The notes under the pieces are model-generated. The model was not told the origin of the DNA and searched no databases. It saw only the letters and a program-made list of their open reading frames with translations. Positions 1 through 13,400 of a stretch of 64,000 bases of DNA are shown here, in pieces. Both the position numbers and the translations under genes were made by a program. Position 1 is the stretch's first letter; each line of letters opens with the position of its first letter. This stretch comes from Diadophis punctatus similis (Eukaryota > Chordata > Lepidosauria > Squamata > Dipsadidae), in NCBI GenBank assembly GCA_023053685.1, contig JALIGW010000028.1, positions 6,236,501-6,300,500 on the forward strand. The letters run 5' to 3'.

Positions 1-120
1 CAACACATTACATAGAGAGGCATCATGTTGTAGAAGGAGATATAGTAGTGGAGCTATCTCTGATATCATACTGATTTCCACATCATATCATACTAGAGTT
101 AGAGGTGGATAACTGAAGGG

Positions 121-335
121 GGAAAAAAACCCTCCACATTTCCTGACAGAACAATTAATCAGTGGAACGACTTGCTTCCAGAAGTTGTGGATGCTCCAAC
201 ACTGGACATTTTTAAGAAAAGATTGGACAACCATTTTTCTGAAATGGTATAGGGTTTCCTGCCTGAGCAGGGGTTGGACTAGAAGACCTCCAAGGTTCCT
301 TCCGACTCTGTTATTCTGTTATTCCTGCAGAGCTG
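121..335 (+). mobile_element. CR1 LINE 3' end
   Basis: The stretch matches the 3' end of the CR1 copy at 47.35-47.88 kb (TTAATCAGTGGAACGACTTG, then GGTTGGACTAGAAGACCTCC) and ends in TTATTCTGTTATTC. That is the CR1 terminal repeat form. It is truncated at its 5' side. Confidence 0.8.
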
Positions 336-339
336 TCTT

Positions 340-1170
340 TCTCTTGAAATAATTGTGAAATGTTCAGCACTATTGCATGGCCCCCTACAATGCATAAACA
401 TAGTCCCTTTGTTCTGAGCTATGCCTGTTCATGCATAGAGGCTTTTTATTTCGTGACTCACTTTTTCTGACAAGACTGTATCATGTATATAGGTGTACCA
501 TCTCTGTTAAGAATCCCGAGTCCTTCCAAGTCTAACCACCACTTCTTTTCCATAACAGATCATGGGGGGATATGGATGAAAAACTGACCTTAATCTCCAC
601 AGACCGCAGTGGAAAATACAGATCTTTTATACAAATCTGAACATCATCCAGAATAAACATATATGGTCTGAAATAATTATAGCTGTACATTTCAAGGTTT
701 ATATGAGAGAAGATGCCAAGAACTGATCCTTTGCAACTGCTAAATATGAAGATGAATTGCTCAGTGAAGTGTAAGGACAGCTGCTTGTAAACCAGGCTGA
801 CAATGGGAAAACCAAAAGTCTGTAAGTCCAAAAGACCACATGTGGTTACAGATGTACAAAAAAATAATCATTGCAACTTCAATATCCATACTTTTGGTTA
901 TTACTTCAAAAGCATTTTCTGGATTGTGTGCATTCTGTGTGCCCCAAAATCCTTATCAATTAATGCAAATTAAAGAGACCGTTTTGCATTTTATTCTGCA
1001 GTTGTTGGCACTTTCCATTGAACTCAATGAGCCTTACATGCCTGTGAAATAGTGCTATTTTCCAGTTGCAAAAGGGCGGGAATGTGGCAGAGACTGAAGC
1101 AGCTGTGGCTTGGAAGCCGTTCGCATAAATCCATCTTGCGCACCAATTGTGCCCATTCCTGAATATAACC
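340..1170. other. Gene-less stretch, nothing recognised
   Basis: AT-rich sequence with only short chance frames on both strands. No motif, repeat or exon is recognised. Confidence 0.5.
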
Positions 1171-1174
1171 TAGC

Positions 1175-1800
1175 TGTAGTCACTCATGCCTTAGTCATCT
1201 CTCATCTGGATTACTGCAATGCACACTACGTAGGACTGCCCTTGAAGGCCCCCCTCAGAAGTTACAGTTGATCCAAAATTTGTCAACTTACAGGCACACC
1301 TTAGTGTATTCGTGTAACTCTGCTACTCTGTGAACTGCACTGGTTACTAATATGTTTTTGGAGGAGTTTCAAGATGGTGGCTATGACCTACAAGACACTT
1401 TATGGCTGCCTGTCTCCAAATACTTCTGTCCATCCAATAAGACCTGACAGGATGGATGTGCTTTGGATCCTGTCACTTAAACAGAGTCATTTGACAGGAG
1501 CCAAGAGACATACGATGTTTCTATCAATATGCCAACCCCATGGAACAGTATTCTACTCCTAAAGTTCTTGATTGCCCCAACCCTAATTCTCTTTCAAAAG
1601 GCTCAGGCATTGGATCAGGTTTTCATGTTTGTCCTGACTATTTTTGACTGCTTTGACTGACTAAAAATGCCTCATGAACTACAAGTTTTATTGTGCTTTT
1701 AATTGTTATCATTATGTGTTGTATCTATCTATGTTCTGTCTATCCTGAGTAGCATGTCAATTGGAGTAGATATACTTGTATAAATAGATCTAATAAATAA
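1175..1800 (+). pseudogene. Decayed L2-like LINE, C-terminal reverse-transcriptase region
   Basis: The plus strand reads THALVISHLDYCNA at about 1180-1225 and later MTYKTLYG and HPIRPDRMDVLW (1383-1470). These match in order the same region of the LINE at 62-62.5 kb (THALVTSRLDYCNA, TFKALHG, LRPIRAHRV). Stops and frameshifts break it. An AT-rich 3' tail follows to about 1800. Confidence 0.75.
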
Positions 1801-3517
1801 GTAAATCTTACATGGTGCACCAAGATCATGATAGATACAGTAACAGGTAGAAATTATTTAAAAATAACTATGAATAAAAAAATAATGTATTTATAAACAA
1901 GATAAGGGGCCCCTGAATATCCTCCTTAGTTTATGGCCAGCCTTGTGGTTGGAAGCTATTTTGATATTATCTTTTTTCTTCTTTTAGCACCTTTCTCCAG
2001 TATTGTGTTTAACTGCTTGCCAAACTTCCAAAACTATATTAGACTGTTCCCATTGCTAATCCATAGCCTGCTTCTGTCAATGCCGGTCATCTGTCTTCCC
2101 TCCAAGAAAATGTGTGACAAAGCATAACAGGTTTTGTAATCTTTTATGGCTACTACTAGATAGTGTCAACATAAGGGAAAAATACGGAATAAGAATTATT
2201 CCTATCGAGGCGATATAGGACCTTACTTCCTTGAAGTCATCCTTACTTAGAAAATAAAACCGAGATTCAATTCTAATTAACAAAATATTTATTTCAGTAC
2301 AAAAGTAACAAAAAAATATAAACCTTATTAAGCTACATTGTCTCAGCTAAGAAATCACGTCTGCCTCGGGCGAGGCTCACAGGAGAAGAAGGAAGGAGGA
2401 GACTTCTGGAATGCACACATGCGCAGTCAAACATATCACATGTCTGCTTGATTAGAAAATACAATAAACCTAGAAATATTGCAGAGGTGCTCAACTGGCA
2501 ATATTCACATCGTGACATTCTTTAACATTGGTACAGTTGAAGTTGATTTAAGGCAATTTCACTTTGGGTTGTGGATGACATGATATCACCATAGACCCCC
2601 AGAACAAGAACTTGCCAGAAACATATTTTAGCCCTGGTGACATCCTTCATTGTAACATCTGTTCAAATATTTGAAGGGTACTGGTATCCTCCCTGCCAAA
2701 TCTTGTTGAACTCTGAACCTATATTCCAGTTGTCTTGAGTTCTCTTTCAAGTGTGATGTCCACAATAGAAACACATTAAGTTCTGCAGAAATCAATCACT
2801 GTTGCTGTTTATTGAAAGGCATAAAACAGGAGAAAGGAGGTTTTCCATTTGTAAATTTGTGACTTTTTTGGTGGGTTTTTCCTTGATCCAGCTTCCCAAA
2901 TCCAATTTTCTCAGCTAAGTATAGTGTTAGTATAGTAAGTATTATATTTATTTCCCACACAATTCTTATTTGGGATTGAATGTTACATGTAAACAGGGAC
3001 TCTCAGGCAATAGGTAGAATGTCCTTGGAGTAACCAATTTTTGTGTTAGTGCAATTGAACCTAGAAGAGCACTTATTTCCAAGATGAGTTATTAATGGGC
3101 GCACTGCACTCCCTCTGTATGAAACACATGTAATGGGAAGTTCTCAAACTTGTCTTCCCAAACTTGAGCAGAAAAGGCTTCATTTTGAATAGCATGCTGG
3201 CAATAGTAGGATGTTTGAAAGAAAGAAGGGTTTGTTTAGAGGCTCTCCTGGATGGGAGCCATTCAATCATTTTGAGATCAACCAATTGCTTTTCATAGAA
3301 GCTGACTGAGAGGGAATGTGGCTGCATGTCTGGAAAAAAACCCCTCCCATTTTCCTCTCAGGCGATAAAAAGATAGCATTTAGTTTAGTTTCTCTTAATA
3401 TTAAAGAGGAAATTTGTGAGGAGGGGGCAGCAAAAAGATATGTTTTTGAATACACAGAGATGCCAGAGAAGCAAGGATGGAAGAAAATATAAATGGAGTT
3501 CTGTTTGTAGACAAGGG
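1800..3517. other. Gene-less stretch, nothing recognised
   Basis: AT-rich, with short frames only. No coding exon with flanking splice sites or known domain is seen, and no clear repeat apart from simple A/T runs. Confidence 0.5.
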
Positions 3518-3861
3518 CAGAGGTGGGTTCCTGCCGGAGCTGCCCAGTGTGCAACTCCGGTAGGGAGTGGCGGATTGCGCAACCGCTCCGCAGCCCTCTC
3601 TGCCTGTCCACCCGGCACGTCGCCATTTTTTTGGTGATTTTGGGTTGATTTTGCTTCTGCGCATGCGCAGAAGCAAAATCGTGCCGAAATCCCACGCGCA
3701 CGGGGGTGCCCTCGTGAGATTTCAGCACGATTTTGCCTCCGCGCATGCACAGAAGCAAAACTGCATGAGGGGGCACATGTGCATAGCGAGCACTCCCCCC
3801 CGAAGCATGGAGATGCGCGCGCATGGCTCCGGCAGCGAGGTAAGTGAGCAACCCGCCCCTG
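3518..3861 (+). mobile_element. Family A hAT-like MITE
   Basis: The ends are CAGAGGTGGGTTC and CCGCCCCTG, flanked by 8-bp near-duplications GACAAGGG/GACAAGGA. The interior is CpG-rich with TGCGCATGCGCA (NRF1-like) and a donor-like GAGGTAAGT near the right end. Long open frames on both strands here are by-products of the GC-rich palindromic interior. Confidence 0.8.
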
Positions 3862-4059
3862 GACAAGGAGAATATAAAACTAAAAATTATGGATAAAATC
3901 TCCATTTTATAACATTTAGCAAAAGAATTCTACATTAGATTTTGATGTAACTTCACCAGAAAAATATTTAAAATAAAAGCCAGAAATCAATACTTTTCAT
4001 TTTGTGGATAATGTTTAATAATTTATCAAGGATAAGGGATAATGCAAATAATTCTGCAG

Positions 4060-4430
4060 ACTTTTTCTTCTTTCTTCTTTATTGGCCAAGTGTGATTGGA
4101 CCCATAATGAATTTGTCTCCGGTGCATAAGCTCTTAGTGTACATACAAGCAACCAGTGGTAAATCATTATCATAATCATAACATACAATAATCATAAATC
4201 ATAAGATACAACATTCAGTGATAGATATAGGATACTAAATCAATCAGCATAAATCGTAATAGGATACTAAATAAAAGCAATCAACATAAATCATGAGATA
4301 CAACAAAGTCATATCATAAGCTAAGGAAATAGGTAATAGGAAATATGAGGAGAATAATAGTAATAGTAGTACAGTCCTACTAGGTGGTTTGACATCCCAG
4401 GGCATAAGACAGTGTTGTGGAAATTGTTTA
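4060..4430 (-). mobile_element. Probable LINE 3'-UTR fragment
   Basis: The segment begins TTCTTTATTGGCCAAGTGTG and continues as an AT-rich, low-complexity tract. On the minus strand it ends in CAATAAAG-like sequence. It looks like a LINE 3' tail, but the family is uncertain. Confidence 0.4.
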
Positions 4431-5065
4431 GCAGAGCATGGGGGGACCTTTCCCCCGCCTTTCTAGCTCAAGTTGAAGAAAAGTGCTGAGAAAAATTACA
4501 CAATAATCTAAAATGAGTAAGCCGCAGGCTTTTCAAATTGGCAACAGTGGTCACTGACCAAACTATGACAGATCAAGTCACACCAACTTTAATCATTTCT
4601 GCAGGAGCAGAAAGCAGAAAGATTTTGGTTGCGCCTTATTTTTTGTTTTTCAGTGGCTTAAGCTGTCAGGTTGAACCAATTCTCGAAACTGGTGCATTTT
4701 TATTACGTTTATAGCAAGACTGAAGATACTGTCCATGACACGTATCATTCAGCCAAAAACCATGATTTGCAAGCCACAATAACTGGGTTCAAACAACAAA
4801 TGTAGCCAAAAGCAAACAAGTCTCCCAGTTGCAAGACCAGGAAAAGGACGGCCAAAGTTCCATTAACTAAAAAAAGCTAGAGGAAAGGCCTAGAATTTAA
4901 ATGCTGGAACAGATTTAAGATGTAAAAAGCTTGGTTCTTGTGTCCTACAGAAAGCAGATCTTTTGCTTATATATAATTTTAATTCTATCTGCCATAAAGC
5001 AGCTGGTTGCAACAGTCAGCTTCTGCTGTATGCAAGTTTGTAAATATGATTTTATGATTCTGAAG

Positions 5066-5473
5066 CAGGGATAGGTTCCTCCCGGTTCGGACTGGATCGC
5101 CCGAACCGGTAGCGACCCGCTGGTGATGTCACGATGGCGTCACAGATCCGGTTCAGTGGGTGCTGGTCCGTGGACGCCGCCATCTTTTGTTTGGAATTTT
5201 TTGCGCATTTTCCCCTGTTTGGATGGCTTCTCCTCTTCTGCTGCTTGAAAAAGGGGCCGCCCGCCCGCCCCCGGGTTAATACTGATCTTTATTTCTTCGC
5301 CCGAAGCACAGCTGATCAGCTCCTCAGCGGTGTTTCGGGCTGATTCCTGCTACTGAGAATGCGCAGAAGCCAAACTGCACGAGGGGATGCGCACACGCGT
5401 GAGCATAGCAATTGCGCATGTGCGAAACGTCGCGATGCGAACCAATGGCAAAGGTAAGTGGAACCCACCCCTG
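5066..5473 (+). mobile_element. Family A hAT-like MITE
   Basis: The ends are CAGGGATAGGTTCC and GAACCCACCCCTG, with near-duplicated flanks TTCTGAAG/CTCTGAAG. It carries GCCGCCATCTTTT (YY1-like) near 5176-5188 and AAAGGTAAGT, a splice-donor consensus, near the right end. Confidence 0.85.
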
Positions 5474-6858
5474 CTCTGAAGAGCTATGTACAGTAGTTGT
5501 GCCTGGCATGAAGTTTGACAGCAATATTCACTTTCACACAAAATTGGAAGAGTTTGAACATTTTGATAGACATACAGTCTCATATTAGTGTGAGAGAGAA
5601 GGCTGTCTGAAATTGGCTAGCACCTGGGCTGATGGTGGCCTGCCCCTTTAACTGCCCCCAGCCCTGCTGCCCAGCAACAAGCAGCTATAAAAGCTGAGTA
5701 GAAAGGCAGCTGGGTGTGGGGTGTGTGTGTTGTGGTTGGAGTTGTTCAGAGAGGGAGATAGTTTCTGTTACTTTGTGGAAACAAAGCCACTGGAAGCAGC
5801 CTTGGGCTAACAGACAGAAATATTGTTCTTTTGCAAATCGTAGTAGTCTACTACATTAGTGGCAGTAGTAGTAGACCTGGAGAAGTCTAGGAAAAGGAAC
5901 TGTGATTACTACCCAATGTCTGCTTTTATAAGAGGAGGTCTAAAGGACAAGGGGGCTTGTGTTGGTCCTTTGGGGTTTTGAGATCCCACTGACTTTGGAT
6001 TTAGATGAAGAACCTCTGATAATGAGGAGTGCACTTTTTTCTTGTTTTAACTTTTGTACCTCTCACATTCTTGCAAACAAAACAAGTGGGTTTCTAATTT
6101 ATCATGCAAGAATCCTTTGTATCATGTGAGCCTTCTCTATTCTGCCACCCAGAAATCATTGAGCCTCCTCTCCAATATCTGCCCTGCCCTTTGAGATTCT
6201 TGGGATTGGAAAATTGATTCCCTTCCTTACCTGTTTAAATCTGTATTCAGAAGAGCTCATTTTGCAGCAAATGCCAAAACCATCTTTGTTATTCCAAACC
6301 TTCGACCAACAAATTGGCTGGACTGGCCCTCTCTCTCTTCAGAAGAGAGATGCAGCTTCTTGGATTTTACTAGCCTACCAAATATTAAAGACCCCAATTA
6401 AAGGTGAGCTTTGTTCCAAGATGAATTGTGTCATTCCCTACCACAGCGTTCCCTCTATTCCTGAAATAGCTTGTTTATTCATCAAGTTTTCTGAAATTAT
6501 GATTTGCCCAATCACCTTATTTCTGATGGAGATATGCAATTCATGGCCCATTTTTGGAAAGTTCTATTTCAGCACTGTCCATTGTTCACAGTTACATGAG
6601 AAACAGGACAGATGCCAAGTTAGTGTAATAATTTTCTTATGTAAACTATCAGCAACATAATTCACCTGATCTTTTATTATGGCTAAATTTGCTTATAATA
6701 ACTCAGTTCATTCCTCTATTGAGATGTTGATGGGATTTACAGTTTCAAGCCATGCCTGTTAAATGCTTCCCAGCCTCCCCCCTCTTTCCACAGGCTTCCT
6801 GTTTACTCCAGGAAGTAAACAGGAAAGTATTCATCGCCTCCTCTAGGATCAACTGGAT

Positions 6859-6861
6859 CAT

Positions 6862-6944
<83 letters not shown>

Positions 6945-7130
6945 TTTGTCAAACATGTATAGGATAGTAGTAGTTTGTATAAACATAAGTAAAAAGTAAC
7001 GATAAAAGAGGACAATAGGACAGTAGGACAGGGACGGTAGGCACAGTGGTGCGCTTATGCACGCCCCTTACAGACCTCTTAGAAACGAGGAGAGGTCGAC
7101 TGTAGACAGTCTAAGGTTAAAGTTTTTGGG
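6859..7130 (-). mobile_element. TTTA microsatellite and LINE 3' end
   Basis: About 22 copies of TTTA (6859-6947) are followed by GTCAAACATGTATAGGATAG and an AT-rich tail. The TTTA tract sits at the end of an L2-like LINE in antisense orientation, as at 61.6-61.8 kb. Confidence 0.6.
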
Positions 7131-7910
7131 GTTTGGGGAAGAAACCACAGAGTCAGAATCATGTGGAGCTTTCCTATAGCTGTTCTGCTGCCATCAATAT
7201 AAAGGCCCTCTCATTGCTGGTGGAAGTCACATTTGACTTTCTACCAGATTTCTCTCCTCTACATGCCATCTAAAATACCTAGTTCATTGAATAATTCCCC
7301 AAAAGTACATAGTTCAATCCAATGACTTTGTATCTGATTCCAACCTCCTTGAAAATATATCCAATGTCCTGCCGTTTTATTCTGATTTATTCTATATGTG
7401 CTCCTACACATTTCTATCTTGGAATGGTGAGAAGAAAGAATTTGATGTGAATCTTATCTTGGAATCTTCACGGGAGGGATATACTGGAATAATTAAATCC
7501 TTGGAAGGGCTACCTGGAAATTGAATGTTCTGGGGAAACATGAAGCATATACCCCTCAGCTCCTTTGAAGTTTTATTTGCATTATATTTAAAAACCCAGG
7601 CTGCCTGACCGGCTGCACATTCAAACTTTGGCATCTGCCAGCAATTCTGACTGAGAGCGAGGCCCTGTGCTGGAAGAGGAGGGAGATATTTGAATTGAGA
7701 GACATTCAGACAGACAAACAGATCTTCCTAGAGAACGGAGTAGGTATTCTGAAATGGACATTGTAAGGATCGCCTCTCCTCCTAACTTAAGAAAGTGAAA
7801 ACTCTTGAAACGGAAGTATTTCAAAAGGAACCTTTTATTAAGCAGAAGTGACAGCAATGGATTCAAAGCAGCGTCTGAATACCCTTAGGCAAGACAAGTA
7901 GAACCCAGCT

Positions 7911-8060
7911 GCTGTGGCCTAGTGGTAGAGCTCTTGCCTCACAATCAGGAGGTTGTGAGTTCAATCCTAGGTAGAGGCAGATGTAAGGGTCTCCTGCTTG
8001 GGCAGGGGGTTGGACTAGATGACCTGCAAGGTCCCTTCTGACTCTGTTAATCTGTTAAAT
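7911..8060 (+). mobile_element. tRNA-derived SINE with CR1-type tail
   Basis: The head has an A-box-like TGGCCTAGTGG (7914-7924) and a B-box-like GAGTTCAATCC (7957-7967). The tail, GGTTGGACTAGATGACCTGC followed by TTCTGACTCTGTTAATCTG, is the CR1 3' end. This suggests mobilisation by CR1 machinery. Confidence 0.75.
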
Positions 8061-10383
8061 TAAAGCAGTAGAGACCCCTCCCTTTAGCCAGATGCAGATT
8101 TAGCCAATCCACAGGTGTGAAGATGTTTTTTTACCAGCTGCCCTGAGAACCGGATAAGCATACATTCCCATAGTTATCTTCCAGTTGGCTATCAAAGTGA
8201 AACAACCCACATGGCCATCCCTCCTATACATTCCCCAAGAGGTCAGAAGCAAGTTATAAAATACCAGTTGTCATAGGCAATACTAATGAATCGAAACCAA
8301 GCCCCCCCTCCTTCTCCCAATTGAATGACAGTATCACTTTTAGGGATCTGACAGACATGTTCCCAACTAAAAGAGTTGGACATTTGCTCCTTATTGCTAT
8401 CTAGTGTCTGAAGCAGTAAAATGGAAAGACATAAAGCGAGAGAGATCTATCCAGATTTTTCTGAGAGGAAAAATTATCTCGAGATAATCGGGCAAGCGGA
8501 GGAAGGATATAACAAACTGAAGAGGGCTTTTTGCATCTGCTCCAACTAGCAAAGAATTAGAAATTGAAGGAAGCATGTGACTCCTTTAAGTCACCCATAA
8601 CCCGAGGAGGGAGGGAAGTAGATTACACTTCCAATATGAAGTGCTCTTACAATTTTAAAATTAGGAACATTATGCTCAAATTTCTGTTGACTAAAAGAAC
8701 AAGCCTAGAATTTAAACCCTGGGGCATGTGTGTGTGTGTGTGTGTGTGCGTGCGTGCACACATATGATATAATCACTTTATTTCTGTATTCCATTGTAGG
8801 CTGATCTGCTCATACATGGATCCCATCTTTTTGGGAAACAAAGCATATTGTTTAGCTGTATTGTCTCTTTGATTATTGTAAAAAAAATTATGAAGAATAG
8901 TTTATGGCTCTGGATAGTAAAGAGTTATTGCTTTGCCTGGTATGAACTCTTGATTCAAAACTAGAGGAAGTTGGCAACCTGTTCCAAATAGGAAGACCAG
9001 TCCTACAGCTAAATGTGGTCAACTCACCTATTGAGTCAACATATCATACCCAACTGTAATAATAATTTAGTTTTGGCTCATTATAGAGGTCAACTACTGT
9101 AGTTTATATCATGTTTAAACAAACAATGGCTTAGCATGGGATATGAAGGCAGACATTATCAGACCTGGTAGTGTAATTCTTAGAATATAGCCACATGCAT
9201 ATTTCCTTGGATGCACCATAAGAATTATTGTTAGGGCAAATGAGGCCATTGAATCTAAGTCTTGGTTTAGCAAAGGAAATGATATTAAGCTAAACATGTT
9301 CAGTATCTTCTTTGTAAGTCTTTTCAGTTTGCTGATCATCTTTATCCTTCCCATTTGTCCAAATCCATGTTCAAGTGTGGTGAGTAGAACTGGATTTAAT
9401 ACTTGAGGTAAAATCTGGCTATTGCAGAAAATAGTTTGGCTATTATTTGTTGTGTTTTTGAAACCAAACTTCTGCTGATACAGCTAAAACTCCATTCCCC
9501 CCCCCCTTTATTTCATCCCGGTGACTCATATTCATTGAGATCATTTAAAAGTACTTACTTCCAAGAAAGTGAGGGTAGGATTTCCTTGTAAAAGGTTCAA
9601 ACCCACTTTTTGCATGCTTGTAAATAAGGTTTAAAAGAGTAGCCTCTATTTTATTTAATGTGAAAGACCACAAAACTGAAACAATTAAAAAAAATTATCT
9701 GTACCACTGCAGAATATAAATGCTTGATGTTTTAAAAACTCCAAATGGAACAGAAGTGAGAACAGCAATGGGTGGCCTTGTAGTCTTCAATTTTGACATG
9801 TGTTCAGGTTTGGATTTCATGAAGAAGGCTAGCATGACCTCTACTTGAATCTATTGTCTGTTGATTTCAAAGGTTTTTTGTTCAAAATAAAAGTCTTTAC
9901 ACTGTTTGTTTCTAGACATGATATTATAGCATAAAAAATCCAAACTGTATTTTATCTCAAGTTTTCCTGGATAATTTTGCTTTTGCCAAGATGAATTTAG
10001 CTGTACTGTGATGGTGTTTAATTCAACAGCATTCGGTCCCACAGGTATCCATGTGAACATGGGCTAGCCAATAGCTCAAAGTGAATGAAATTACATTTTC
10101 CTGAAAACACAAATGTACTGAATGGTTTGCTTGGATAGCGATCATGTGTTGTGTTAAATAATAACAAGCTTAGTGCGATTTAGGTTGAAACTTACTTAAC
10201 AAACCATGAGTGAACAAGCCAGTTTAGTGTGATATGCTAGCTCAGATACGTAGACTAGAAGTTATGGTTAGTCAGGCTGGCATAAATTGCTTCCAAGGAG
10301 CTCATGTCACCCACAATAACCTCTCAGTTACATTTCTGAAAGATGCTGTACACCAGCTTTCTCCAGCCACCTGTTGTCTAGCA
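8060..10383. other. Gene-less stretch with a TG microsatellite
   Basis: Apart from a TG/TGCG dinucleotide run at about 8729-8760, the stretch is AT-rich unique-looking sequence with no supported gene. Confidence 0.5.
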
Positions 10384-10504
10384 CAGGGGTCTCTAAACTT
10401 GGCAACTTTAAGACTTGTGGACTTCAATTCCCAGAATTCCTCAGCCAGCTTTGCTGGGAGTTGAAGTCCACAGGTCTTGAAGTCGCCAAGATTGAAGACC
10501 CCTG
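10384..10504. mobile_element. Family B palindromic hAT MITE
   Basis: The ends CAGGGGTCT and AGACCCCTG enclose a near-perfect palindrome with CTTAAGACTTGTGG-type arms. An exact 8-bp target duplication GTCTAGCA flanks it (10376-10383 and 10505-10512). Confidence 0.9.
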
Positions 10505-10791
10505 GTCTAGCAGAACTTCCCACTGCAGATGGAATAGGCGATCGGTTTCTTAACCCCAGTGATACCAGCTGCCAATTCATAGAACAACAACAAAAAAAAA
10601 CATTTCATTTGATTTTAAGTATTTATTAAAAATTGTACCAATTATCAAAAAAGAGTCCAAGTTGAATTTTAAATAGTCAGAAATAAGAAAAACAGAGAAA
10701 TCCAGAAGTAAATATTCTGCAAAGATAACAAAAACAAGGGACTCTTCTGACTTGCCCCTGGTTGAGACAGAACAGTCTGAAGACATGTAAC

Positions 10792-11098
10792 CAGGGGTGG
10801 GTTCAGACCGGTTCGGACCGGTTCACCCGAACTGGTAGCGACCCGCTGGTGACATCACAATGATCTTTTTTTTTAACTTTTTCCAAATTTTTCCGAATTT
10901 TTTTTTAAAAAATTTTTCCTTCTGAGCATGCACAGAAGCTGAGTTCCGGCACTGTGCATGTGGTCGCCATCTTTTTTTCGGCTTTGTTTTTTTAATTTTT
11001 TTAATTTTGGGATTTTTTGTTACTGCGCATGCGCACGCGCGCCCATGTGGCGCGGGAGGGAGCGAACCGGCAGCAAGGTAAGTTGGAACCCACCCCTG
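10792..11098 (+). mobile_element. Family A hAT-like MITE
   Basis: The ends are CAGGGGTGGGTTC and GAACCCACCCCTG, flanked by CATGTAAC/CAGGTAAC. Inside are GTCGCCATCTTTTT, CTGCGCATGCGCAC and GCAAGGTAAGT near the right end. Confidence 0.88.
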
Positions 11099-11999
11099 CA
11101 GGTAACCATAGCTAGATAAAATGCTACATTCTCACTGGGTCTCGGTCCATGGAAAAGGAGGTCTGTGCACTTCAGGCCCATGATAGCAAAAGATATAATA
11201 ACAGAAACATCCTGCAAAATGGGAGAATATATAATATATACAATATGAATGAAATCATTTTAAAAACACTTTTCAAAATGACGTGGCAATATTTGCCGCC
11301 TACCAGTTTTCCCAGTATAATTGGCTATTGCCAAATTACTGTAATTCCTTATTTACAAAGTTGAACATGTCAACAAGACATGTCTTAAATTCTTCTTTCT
11401 ATAGCACTCTTGAAAGAAATCTGCAGCATACAGTATATAATGTGTGATGGAAAGGCAGAAGATTAGAACAAATATAGATTAATTACAGTATAAGTTACTA
11501 CATCAGAACGAGAGATTCAAGACACCTTAAAACTGTAGAATGAAGCTTCTTGAGGATTCCAATTTCACAGTTTAAGAAAAATACATTTGACTTAATATTT
11601 ATATACAGTATTTTATTGACTTCAATAGACCAGAATATTGGAGGAAAAATGAACTCCTGCTACATTGGGATTGCAACTTTTCAGACTTCCGTCCGGAAGT
11701 GTCCAATTAAAGAACATTCATTTAAAGAATGGTCCTCACTGTGATTTCTGGATTATTTTGTCAACTTTGAGGAGCCAACTGTCCTCTGCTAAGGAACATG
11801 CTCATGTGCAGAAAGCGCCAGGTTCAAATACCTAGTACGCTCAGTTCAAAAGATCTAGCAAAATGATGGGAAAGACTTCGCTGTGCCCAGGATCTTAGGG
11901 AATTAGCTGCTAGTAAAAACACCAACAAAACAAAAAGAAAAATCCCAGTTCTCCATTGTTGGTTTGGACACACATTCTTGTATCGTGTTATAAGATTGT

Positions 12000-13400
12000 T
12001 ACAAACGGCTCTCACTTATATAGTGAAAAGGCACAATCGATCGATCTACAAAGTGAAGAACGAAGTGACAGTGAGTCCTGGGAATTAAAAAAAAAGTTGA
12101 TCATTATTTAAATAACCAAAACTGTGTGAAATAAAGAAAAACTAACTTGGTTTGATATGCTGCATCCAGTAAGTACAAAAGGAAAAGAGGATCCTCTATT
12201 TTTAATAGTCACAAAATGGGTACAATTTTTCAACAGGTCCGTTGTTGTTGTTTTCAAGCCCATCACAAAGAGAACCTGGTCTGTCTTTTACAGTTACTGA
12301 AGGCGCAGAAATTCCATCTTTACACAAAACATGCTTCCTTAATTCCTATGATTCCTCTAATGATGAAATAGGCAATAATTCTTGACAATAAATGCACTTT
12401 GAACAAAAAAAGTTATATAAATATTTATAAAACAATATAAACAATTGCTTTTATAGATTGGATAGGCTCATAGCACCGAAAGGGTACCAATGCATCTGGG
12501 GAATTACTAGATGGCAGCAAAGAGTTACAGAAAACTCTAACTCCTTCCTGTCGGGCCCAGTATACCAATCCTAATCAATATTTTTTTAAATAAACATCCT
12601 TACCAAAAAAAAAAATTTTTTTTTACAAACATTGTACACACGGTGATTCTCTTAACAGCATTTAAAAATAGTAATGATCCAATATACCTTTCCGACTCTT
12701 AAAACCATCCTGTATTCTCGTTACTCAAAGGTTGAAAATAATCTGAAGGCCTCTAGAAACACATCCCAAAAATTTTTTTCTATGTCCCTGGAGGTACAAG
12801 CTTCCTACCAGAGAGCAAAAGTTGCAATTGAAGCGCATAGAAATCAACAGGACAAATGAGTAATTACAGTTATTCAGTTGATTTCAATGGAGTTCATTTA
12901 AGCATTATAAAGTCCCCCTCGCCCCCAAAGTCACATGGCTTTCTATTTGCAGAAATCATCTTCCAAAGCAGATTTCTGAAAAGTTCCTATTTATTTTGCA
13001 AATTCATGAAGGGAGGAGGAGGGGGGGTAACATGGTGGCACATGAGTGCTCATTAATCCAGTTTCACAGTCAGTGAGTTGCAATAACTCAACCAATAAAT
13101 CTGCCTGGGTTGCCAATGCTTCACCCTAACCTCTGTAGCTGTGTCTTTAAGGCAACTCGGTTTGAATACATGAGCAGGGATAGTTTTTATGGCAACTTGC
13201 CATTTTTTTCAATCATTCCAATCACTGTTAACAGAATACAGCAAAGGTTGTTAAATACTGTGATTCTATTTGAGGCAACGGGAAAGAGGAACTTAGAGAC
13301 CACATTTTATTTATAGACATACACAATTATATTCCAATGCATGTGACATATCTGGCCTCTTTTCTCCTATTGCTGATGAGTAAGAACCAGAAATTTGTAA
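12000..13400 (-). other. Non-repetitive AT-rich block resembling a 3' UTR
   Basis: The stretch lacks recognisable mobile elements, unlike its surroundings. On the minus strand it has long A/T runs, several AATAAA or ATTTA motifs and no frame of note. It could be a distal BMF 3' UTR, another transcript's UTR or plain intergenic DNA. I cannot tell which. Confidence 0.3.

Noticed and set aside
3267..3905. 212-codon minus-strand open frame
   Set aside because: Most of it lies in the family A MITE, with opposing frames over the same bases; no domain and no splice context.
7911..7970. Possible functional tRNA gene
   Set aside because: A- and B-box-like motifs are present, but the sequence continues into a CR1 tail and shows no cloverleaf; it is a SINE head.
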